Shown here piece by piece: positions 1 through 8,460 of a stretch of DNA of 8,460 nucleotides (position 1 is its first letter; the number at the start of each line of letters is the position of its first letter). Under the pieces are notes generated by a model. It was not told where the DNA came from, ran no database searches, and saw only the letters and a program-made list of their open reading frames with translations. Location: assembly GCA_021789795.1 (NCBI GenBank), contig JAJYJA010000106.1, positions 1-8,460 of the forward strand, given 5' to 3'. A program made the translations under genes and the position numbers. The DNA comes from Deltaproteobacteria bacterium. Lineage in GTDB: Bacteria; Desulfobacterota; Desulfobulbia; Desulfobulbales; VMSU01.

Positions 1-1829
1 CCTTGACCCTGACCGGGCGGCCCGCCGCCCCCGCCTGGCGCTGGCAGGGAACGGTGCGGGGTCTGGGTCTGCCCGGCCAGTCGTCGCTCAGCCTTTCCGG
101 CCCCTTCGATCTGGCCGGCGATGCGGACGGACTGGCCATCCGACGCTGCCATCTGGCCGGCGACCAGGAGTCGATCGAGTTGTCCGGGCAATTACCCCTG
201 TTGTTTGTTGGGGGACGACCGGTATTGAAGGAGGCGGGGCCGCTGACGCTGAAGGCGGGGATCGCCCTGCCGCCCGGCGGCCTCCTTCCCGGACTCTTCC
301 CGGAGTGGCTGGCCAAGAGCGGGCCGACCCGGGCCGACCTCGACCTCTCCGGCAGCCTCGCCTCCCCCCACGGCCAGGTGCGGCTTACGGCGGAGGGTCT
401 CTCGCCCGGGCCGCGGCTCTCCCTGTTGCCCAACGATGACTTTTCGGCCAACGGCCTGGTAGAGTTTGACGCCGACCGGCTCAGCATCCCCCGGCTTGAG
501 CTCTCCTCTCCCCAGCTAGGGATTGCGGCGCAGGGCCGTTTACGGCAGATATCGCTGGCCGGTCTGCTTAAGGGCGGGGCCGGCCGGCCCGGTCAGGTCG
601 AGCTAAGGGGTCGCTTTAGCCTTCCGGACTTAAGATGGCTGTCCGGCAAGTGGCCGTCGATACGGCGGGTGGGCGGCCAGCTCGCCGGCTCCTTCCGCCT
701 GGACGGGCCGCTGGCCCAACCGAAGATCGAGGCCGAGCTCTCGCTTAAGAACGGGGCGGCCAGATACGGGGACAGCCTCCTGGTCTTCCGGGATCTCAAG
801 CTCGACGCCGCCCTAAGGCAGGATCAGCTCGACATCACCGCCTTCTCCGGGCTGATGGGCGGGGCGCCGGTGCGGGGTGCGGGGCGGATAACCGGCCTGT
901 TGGGCGCCGATCCCCAACTCGCGGCCCGCCTCACCGGCCATAATCTGCTCCTCTACCGTACCGACGGGGTGAAACTGCGGGCCGACGCCAGCCTCACCCT
1001 GGCGGGCAGCGAACGGCGGCCCGATCTGTCCGGCGACCTGACCCTCACCGACAGCCGGATCGACCGCCGGGTGGATTGGCTCACCATGCTGAAACCCGGC
1101 GGCCGCAAGCCGGGCGAGGAGGGCTTAAGCCTCTTCTCCTTCAAGGATCCGCCCTTAAACAACGCGGCCCTCAACCTGCGGATCAGGGCCGCCAGGCCGG
1201 TGGAGATCGCCAACAACGTCTTCCGGGGCGAGGTGCGGCCCGATCTCGTGCTCCTGGGCACCGGCGAGCTGCCCTACCTGCGGGGCCTGATCTACGCCGA
1301 TCACGGCCGGATTACCCTGCCGCCCGGACGTCTCGACCTCGAAACCGGCATCATCCGCTTCCCCGAGGACGAACCAGACCGGCCCCAGCTCGAATTGCAG
1401 GCCAGCGGCCAGTTGCAGGGCTACCAGGTCAACGCCCAGGTCAGCGGCCCCTACAGCGAGCCGGAGGTGACCCTCTCCTCCTCCCCGGCCCTGGCGAGCG
1501 AGGATCTGATGATGCTGATCCTGACCGGCAAACGGCCGGCGACCGCCGGGCAGCCCAACGCTAACGGCAGGTTCTCCACCGCCGCCGTCTATCTTAGCCG
1601 AGGGCTGCTCTCCCGGCTGATCTCCGGAGACGAGGGGCCGAGCCTGCTCGACCAGGTAGAGGTGGATGTGGGACGCTCCGTCACCCCCCAGGGCGACCCG
1701 ACGGTGGATGCCAGGGTCAAGCTGGCGGATGGGCTGGGCAAGAAGGATACCTCCCTGTACCTGACCGGGGAAAAAGACACCTGGGATTACTACGATGCCG
1801 GCCTGCGGATGGTCTTTCGTTTTCGCTAG
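1..1829 (+). CDS. tamB: TamB-family translocation/assembly protein, C-terminal part (5' truncated by window edge)
   Basis: This is the last 608 residues of a large TamB (DUF490) family protein. The frame is open to the left edge (first full codon at base 3), and family members are usually about 900-1500 residues, so the true start lies outside. TamB is an inner-membrane-anchored, periplasm-spanning beta-rich protein that works with TamA in outer-membrane protein assembly and, in later models, phospholipid transport. Visible support: long alternating beta-strand sequence with repeated G-x-L/V-x-L-x-G patterns and no helical core; the typical C-terminal segment at about residues 405-510, with a VLLGTGELPYLRGLI stretch, an LDLETGIIRF strand and an LSSSPALASEDLMMLILTG stretch; and the usual end, GLRMVFRFR, an amphipathic strand. 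The AsmA-like N-terminus and membrane anchor are not in the window. Its stop lies 35 bases inside the next gene, which encodes the TamA partner, so the two should be translationally coupled. Residue numbers count from the first residue in the window. Confidence 0.9.
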   Translation, partial: LTLTGRPAAPAWRWQGTVRGLGLPGQSSLSLSGPFDLAGDADGLAIRRCHLAGDQESIELSGQLPLLFVGGRPVLKEAGPLTLKAGIALPPGGLLPGLFPEWLAKSGPTRADLDLSGSLASPHGQVRLTAEGLSPGPRLSLLPNDDFSANGLVEFDADRLSIPRLELSSPQLGIAAQGRLRQISLAGLLKGGAGRPGQVELRGRFSLPDLRWLSGKWPSIRRVGGQLAGSFRLDGPLAQPKIEAELSLKNGAARYGDSLLVFRDLKLDAALRQDQLDITAFSGLMGGAPVRGAGRITGLLGADPQLAARLTGHNLLLYRTDGVKLRADASLTLAGSERRPDLSGDLTLTDSRIDRRVDWLTMLKPGGRKPGEEGLSLFSFKDPPLNNAALNLRIRAARPVEIANNVFRGEVRPDLVLLGTGELPYLRGLIYADHGRITLPPGRLDLETGIIRFPEDEPDRPQLELQASGQLQGYQVNAQVSGPYSEPEVTLSSSPALASEDLMMLILTGKRPATAGQPNANGRFSTAAVYLSRGLLSRLISGDEGPSLLDQVEVDVGRSVTPQGDPTVDARVKLADGLGKKDTSLYLTGEKDTWDYYDAGLRMVFRFR

Positions 1830-4008
1830 GGCCGTCTGGCCCCGGGCGACGGGCGGGCGGCGGCTGTCGGCGCTGGCCCTGTTGCTGCTGCTGATCCCGG
1901 CTCCCGTGCTGGCCGAGGCCAGCGGCACCCCTCCCTTTGCGCCTCCAGGCACAACGGCCAAGCAGGGAACCCCAGCCGGCCCGTGGCGGATGACGGTGAC
2001 CGGCAACCGGGCGCTGGACGAACGCGGCCTGCTGCACGCGGCCAGGGCGGAGATCGACGCCTTCAGCAACGGCGGCCAGCCGGCCAGCGCCATCGACGAC
2101 GCCGCCTTCCAGATGGAGATGGCCTACCGTCACCAGGGCTATTACCAGGCGATGGTGGATTACCAGATCCGAGCCGCGGCCAAGACGGTGCTCTTCACGG
2201 TACGGGAGGGGGTACGGCTGCTGGTGGGCGGTATCGAGCCGCGCGGCAACCGGGCCATAGCGACCGCCCGGCTGCTGGCGCTCGATGCCGGGATCAACGA
2301 GGCCCTGGCCCGGCATCGGCCCTTCCCCTACGTGGCCGAGGAGATCGACGACCTGGCCGGGTCGATCCGCGACCTCTACCTAAGCGAGGGCTACCTGCGG
2401 GCCACGGCCCAAGCCGAACCGGTGACGGTCAACGAAACCGGCTTAAACGACGGCCATCCGCTGACGGTGGTCATCCAGATCAAGGAGGGCCGGAGGTACA
2501 CCGTGGGCGACATCGAGGTCAGGGGCGAGGTGCCAGACTCCCTTGGCGACCAGATCAAGGCCATCACCGGCCGGCTGCAAGGCCGGGTGTATCAACGCCG
2601 CTTGAAACTGCTGCTCAAGACCAAGCTGCGCGACTGCCTGGAGAACGCGGGCTACGCCGAGGCCCAAGTCACGGTGAACGAGGCCCTAGACGACCAGACC
2701 GGCCGGGCGCGACTCACGGCGGCGCTCAAGCCGGGATTGCCGGTGGTGGTGGAGGCGATCCGCGTCCAGGGCAACGAGCGCACCTCCCGGGATTTCATCG
2801 ACCACCGGCTAAAACTCGCCCCCGGACAACCATACTCGCTCAAGGCCAGGCGCGAAAGCTTCAACGCCCTGTACCAGACCGGGCTCTTCTCCCACGTCGA
2901 TCTGCACCTGACCGACGGCTCGGCGCCTGGCCGGCAGGTGCTCGCGGTGACGGTCAAGGAGCGCCAGGCCCGGGAGGTGTACGTCGAGCCGGGCTGGGGC
3001 TCCTACGAGATGCTGCGGCTTAAGTCCGGCTACAAGGACAGCAACATCCTGGGCAGCGGGCGGATCCTCCGCCTGGACTCGGAGGTGTCGATCATGGGCC
3101 GCAGCCTGGAGGTGGGGGTCAGCGACCCCTGGTTTCTGGGCACCGACATCACCGCCAGCCTCCCCTTCCACTACCGCTACCGGATCGAGCCGGCCTACAC
3201 CCTGGAGAACAGCGGCGCCGATCTCTACTTCATCAAGAAGCTGCCCCAGCGCCTAACCGCCACCCTGGGCTACCAGTACGGCAAGAACGTGGTGACCGAC
3301 ATCCACCCGGACGCCGATCTGCAAGGGATCGAATCGAACTACGAGACCGCCCAGATCAGCGGCCAGCTCGTCCGCGACACCAGGGACGACCTGTTCTTCC
3401 CCACCCAGGGCTACCGGGGCAACCTGGCCCTGGCCCTGGCCCGTCCGTATTTCGGGGGCACCATCGCCTATAACCGCCTGCAAACCGGGATGCGCTACTT
3501 CCGGCCCACGCCCGGCGGCGGGGTGCTGGCCCTGCGCTTCAACACCGGGTTCATCCTGCCCACCGACGGTCAGCAAGGCATCCCGGTGAGCGAGCGGTTC
3601 TTCAACGGCGGCGAAAACTCGGTGCGCAGCTTCCAGGCCTCGAAGCTGGGCCCCATGGACGCCAGTGGCGAGCCCCTGGGCGGGGCCGCCTTCTCCACCT
3701 ACACCGTCGAGTGGCGCAAAAAGTTCACCACTGATCTCGCCTGGTCGCTGTTCTACGACCTGGGCAACGTCTCCCCCAACCGGAGCACGGTGGACGGCCA
3801 ATCACCACTCGCCGCCGGCGCCGACGCCCTGATGCGCGCCACCTGGCGGGACTACTTCTCCGACCTCAGGAGCGGGGTGGGCGGCGGGCTGCAATACATG
3901 CTGCCGGTAGGCCCGGCCCGGCTCGACCTGGCCTTCAACCCGGACCGGCACCCAGCGCGCGCCGAGCCGGACTACGTGGTGCACTTCAGCATCGGCATGG
4001 CCTTTTAG
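1795..4008 (+). CDS. tamA: TamA-like Omp85-family outer-membrane protein (POTRA repeats plus beta-barrel)
   Basis: A complete 737-residue Omp85/BamA-superfamily protein. Residues 1-40 look like a signal peptide: a basic stretch (RATGGRR), a Leu-rich core at about 24-36, and likely cleavage after PVLA. About four POTRA-like repeats follow (roughly 64-138, 141-231, 235-315 and 317-390); the last has the clear pattern IRVQGNERT...LYQTGLFSHVDL. The barrel spans about 395-737, with VRDTRDDLFFPTQGYRG (526-542), the GGENSVRSF loop-6 motif (605-613) and a terminal Phe in FSIGMAF, the usual barrel-end signal. TamA-type is preferred over BamA because a TamB-like gene directly precedes it and the length suits TamA better than BamA (about 800). 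It differs from enterobacterial TamA, which has three POTRAs and lies upstream of tamB. The 1795 ATG overlaps the tamB end by 35 bases; only a weak GGGA (1783-1786) precedes it, and no later ATG, GTG or TTG would keep the signal peptide whole. A specialised Omp85 partner of TamB is the main alternative. Confidence 0.88.
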   Translation: MPACGWSFVFARAVWPRATGGRRLSALALLLLLIPAPVLAEASGTPPFAPPGTTAKQGTPAGPWRMTVTGNRALDERGLLHAARAEIDAFSNGGQPASAIDDAAFQMEMAYRHQGYYQAMVDYQIRAAAKTVLFTVREGVRLLVGGIEPRGNRAIATARLLALDAGINEALARHRPFPYVAEEIDDLAGSIRDLYLSEGYLRATAQAEPVTVNETGLNDGHPLTVVIQIKEGRRYTVGDIEVRGEVPDSLGDQIKAITGRLQGRVYQRRLKLLLKTKLRDCLENAGYAEAQVTVNEALDDQTGRARLTAALKPGLPVVVEAIRVQGNERTSRDFIDHRLKLAPGQPYSLKARRESFNALYQTGLFSHVDLHLTDGSAPGRQVLAVTVKERQAREVYVEPGWGSYEMLRLKSGYKDSNILGSGRILRLDSEVSIMGRSLEVGVSDPWFLGTDITASLPFHYRYRIEPAYTLENSGADLYFIKKLPQRLTATLGYQYGKNVVTDIHPDADLQGIESNYETAQISGQLVRDTRDDLFFPTQGYRGNLALALARPYFGGTIAYNRLQTGMRYFRPTPGGGVLALRFNTGFILPTDGQQGIPVSERFFNGGENSVRSFQASKLGPMDASGEPLGGAAFSTYTVEWRKKFTTDLAWSLFYDLGNVSPNRSTVDGQSPLAAGADALMRATWRDYFSDLRSGVGGGLQYMLPVGPARLDLAFNPDRHPARAEPDYVVHFSIGMAF

Positions 4009-4022
4009 GGCGCAACCCACCG

Positions 4023-4646
4023 TCACCGCTGGTAGCGGGAGACCAGCGACGCCCTGGCGATGGCGTGGCGTTTGATGGCCGCCCCCGCCAAGGCCGGAGT
4101 GGTCTGGGGGTCGAGGTCCAGGCGCTCCCGGTCCAGGGCATAGACGGTGAAGACATAACGGTGCGGCTGGTCTCCCTGGGGCGGACAGGCGCCGCCGTAG
4201 CCCCTGGCGCCGAAATCGTTTTGTCCCTGGACGCTGCCCGGCGGGAGCAGGTTCGCCCCCTGCCCGCCGGCCCCGGTCTTGAGCCCGCTGGCGCTGGCCG
4301 GGATGTTCCAGACCAGCCAGTGCCACCAGCCCTGGCCAGGGGCGTCCGGGTCATAGACGGTGACCGCGAAGCTCTTGGTGCCGGCGGGGGCCTGGCCCCA
4401 GTCAAGCTCCGGGGAGAGGTTGCGGCCCTGGCAGCCGAATCCCGAATACACCTGATCCAGGCTGAGCTGATCGCCCAGGCCGGGGCCGCGCAGGGTAAAG
4501 GCCTGGGCCTGGACAAGGCCGGTCATCAGCAACAGCCCGGCCAGACCTAAAACCCAAACGGCCGGCGGCCCGCCCCCCTCCCGTCTGCTTCCCCTCCTCA
4601 TTCCGGCTTGACCAAGCCGCCTGCCGCTCCGGTTCCGCATCATCAT
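4023..4646 (-). CDS. PEBP/YbhB-YbcL (Raf kinase inhibitor-like) family protein, probably exported
   Basis: A 207-residue protein of the phosphatidylethanolamine-binding protein family, bacterial YbhB/YbcL branch. Both ligand-pocket signatures are present: DPDAPGQGWWHWLVWNIP (99-116) and the GGAC-PP...HRYVFTVYALD region (151-172), which supply the usual Asp, His and Arg-Tyr pocket residues. GFGCQGRNLSPELDW (69-83) is also typical. The core (about 50-207) is full length. The N-terminus carries many arginines, then a hydrophobic stretch (about 29-45) ending AQA, so a signal peptide cut near residue 49 and a periplasmic location are likely. Two mature cysteines (72 and 154) could pair if exported. 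The start is set by AAGGAG at 4651-4656, which precedes three consecutive ATG codons (4646, 4643, 4640); spacing fits the first or second. An ATG at 4601 would give a shorter, more usual n-region but lacks a good ribosome site. The ligand and role are unknown here; bacterial homologues are mostly uncharacterised. It converges on tamA with a 14-base gap. Confidence 0.88.
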   Translation of the reverse strand: MMMRNRSGRRLGQAGMRRGSRREGGGPPAVWVLGLAGLLLMTGLVQAQAFTLRGPGLGDQLSLDQVYSGFGCQGRNLSPELDWGQAPAGTKSFAVTVYDPDAPGQGWWHWLVWNIPASASGLKTGAGGQGANLLPPGSVQGQNDFGARGYGGACPPQGDQPHRYVFTVYALDRERLDLDPQTTPALAGAAIKRHAIARASLVSRYQR

Positions 4647-4656
4647 CCCTCTCCTT
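4647..4656 (-). promoter_or_regulatory. Ribosome binding site of the PEBP-family gene
   Basis: The - strand reads AAGGAGAGGG directly before three tandem ATG codons. AAGGAG (4651-4656) lies 4 bases from the first ATG, 7 from the second and 10 from the third. This decides the start in favour of 4646 (or 4643) over the in-frame ATG at 4697, which has no Shine-Dalgarno sequence and whose extra 17 residues would sit ahead of the signal peptide. Confidence 0.7.
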
Positions 4657-4663
4657 TTATCGC

Positions 4664-4690
4664 CGCTGCTCACCAAGGGCAGCGTTTTTT
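4664..4690 (+). terminator. Hairpin plus T6, intrinsic-terminator-like on the + strand
   Basis: On the + strand CGCTGC (4664-4669) pairs with GCAGCG (4679-4684). The stem can extend inward by a T-G and a C-G pair, leaving a 5-base loop ACCAA (4672-4676). Six T residues (4685-4690) follow at once, which is the classic layout of a rho-independent terminator. The only + strand genes upstream are tamB-tamA, ending 656 bases earlier, with no stronger stem-plus-T signal seen between. On the - strand the same bases form a 5'-leader hairpin about 7 bases before the ribosome site of the PEBP-family gene, if transcription starts upstream of it. No folding energy was computed. Confidence 0.5.
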
Positions 4691-4730
4691 GGCCCATGCG
4701 GGCAGCGCGGGCCAGCCCCCTCGCCCCCTA

Positions 4731-4774
4731 AAAGCAACAAAGGCGGCCCCCCCGAACGGTGAGGCCGCCTTTGT
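4731..4774 (-). terminator. Rho-independent terminator downstream of nifJ
   Basis: A perfect 12-bp inverted repeat: ACAAAGGCGGCC (4737-4748) and GGCCGCCTTTGT (4763-4774), with a 14-base loop. Read on the - strand it begins 33 bases after the nifJ stop codon. Its 3' arm ends in TTTGT and runs into TGCTTTT (4736-4730), giving a T-rich tail. It should end the nifJ transcript and separate it from the PEBP-family gene. The tail on the + strand (TGTTTGTGCTT) is also T-rich, so some two-way activity is possible. Confidence 0.8.
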
Positions 4775-4807
4775 GTTTGTGCTTGGCGCTTATATCCCGC
4801 GTGCCGC

Positions 4808-8350
<3,543 letters not shown>

Positions 8351-8355
8351 GACTT

Positions 8356-8362
8356 CCTCCTT
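8356..8362 (-). promoter_or_regulatory. Strong ribosome binding site of nifJ
   Basis: The - strand reads AAGGAGG, seven bases complementary to the 16S rRNA 3' end, followed by five bases (AAGTC) and the ATG at 8350. This near-ideal site fixes the start and suggests efficient translation, as expected for an abundant central-metabolism enzyme. Confidence 0.85.
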
Positions 8363-8419
8363 TTGCTTTTGGTTGAAATTGAAGAAATGGAATAACTTAT
8401 TTAAACCGAAAGGGTAAGA
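8363..8419 (-). promoter_or_regulatory. AT-rich leader/promoter region of nifJ
   Basis: This stretch is markedly AT-rich against the GC-rich coding DNA around it, as expected for a promoter and 5' leader. On the - strand a TTGATC (beginning at about 8424) is followed after 18 bases by TAAGTT, a poor match to a sigma-70 pair, and TTTAAATAA lies in the same place. No -24/-12 sigma-54 pair is apparent. I cannot name a start site or an operator; the call rests on position and composition. Confidence 0.4.
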
Positions 8420-8460
8420 TCAAGTGATTGCCTTCCTGACCCTGGCGGCCTCCCGGATGA
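8420..8460. other. Unresolved gene edge at the right end of the window
   Basis: Two readings are possible and too short to choose between. On the - strand, one frame from 8458 down to a TGA at 8420-8422 reads IREAARVRKAIT-stop, which would be the tail of a gene upstream of nifJ. On the + strand, a GTG at 8424 with AAAGGG about ten bases before it reads M/V-IAFLTLAASRM and runs off the edge, which would be the start of a divergent gene. Both have mostly G or C third positions. Confidence 0.2.

Noticed and set aside
1155..2093. A 312-codon - strand frame opposite the tamB-tamA junction.
   Set aside because: It lies opposite well-supported coding sequence of both genes and has no recognisable motif or ribosome site.
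1983..3023. A 346-codon + strand frame overlapping tamA.
   Set aside because: The product is rich in Arg, Gly, Pro and Asp with no domain, and the tamA frame through the same bases encodes clear POTRA repeats.
4026..4038. A 5-bp hairpin CCGCT-GGT-AGCGG after the tamA stop.
   Set aside because: The stem is short, no T tract follows, and it lies within the last codons of the PEBP gene, so it is not a credible terminator.
4065..4550. A 161-codon + strand frame antisense to the PEBP-family gene.
   Set aside because: Low-complexity Gly/Ala/Val-rich product; the - strand frame has the PEBP signatures. It might be transcribed as part of the tamA 3' end, but I see no reason to think it is translated.
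4647..4697. An N-terminal extension of the PEBP gene to the ATG at 4697.
   Set aside because: No ribosome site precedes it, the extra 17 residues would precede the signal peptide, and a strong AAGGAG lies directly before the internal ATG triplet.
4677..4707. An 8-base direct repeat GGGCAGCG (4677-4684 and 4700-4707).
   Set aside because: Too short and too likely by chance in GC-rich DNA; one copy is explained by the hairpin arm.

Overview
The window is GC-rich bacterial chromosome holding four protein genes: two on the + strand (left half) and two on the - strand (right half). An outer-membrane TamA/TamB pair points to a diderm (Gram-negative) cell. A single-chain, seven-domain-type pyruvate:ferredoxin oxidoreductase points to an anaerobic or facultatively anaerobic lifestyle. 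Together they suggest a Desulfobacterota-like organism (former Deltaproteobacteria). That placement is an inference from protein style; no rRNA or taxonomic marker is present.

Layout. Positions 1-1829 (+) hold the C-terminal 608 residues of a TamB-family protein whose start lies beyond the left edge. Positions 1795-4008 (+) hold a complete TamA-like Omp85 protein with POTRA repeats and a beta-barrel; its start codon lies inside the end of tamB, so the two are almost certainly co-transcribed. After a 14-base gap, positions 4023-4646 (-) encode a probably exported PEBP/YbhB-YbcL-family protein. Positions 4647-4807 hold its ribosome binding site, a hairpin-plus-T6 structure reading on the + strand, and a 12-bp-stem terminator downstream of the next gene. 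Positions 4808-8350 (-) encode the complete 1180-residue pyruvate:ferredoxin oxidoreductase (nifJ/por). Positions 8351-8460 form its AT-rich upstream region, with an unresolved possible gene end or start at the right edge.

How the genes work together. The TamB-like and TamA-like proteins should form one envelope-spanning machine: TamA in the outer membrane and TamB as a long beta-rich bridge through the periplasm, serving outer-membrane protein assembly and/or lipid transport. The oxidoreductase is separate central metabolism (pyruvate + CoA to acetyl-CoA + CO2, reducing ferredoxin or flavodoxin). The PEBP-family gene has no evident functional link to either.

I see no CRISPR array, tRNA, rRNA, insertion sequence or defence island, and nothing that makes a convincing new multi-gene system. 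The points most worth a second look are the tamB-before-tamA order with its coding overlap, the terminator-like hairpins that would leave the PEBP gene covered by antisense tamA transcript, and the absence of the cysteine-bearing C-terminal extension in the oxidoreductase.
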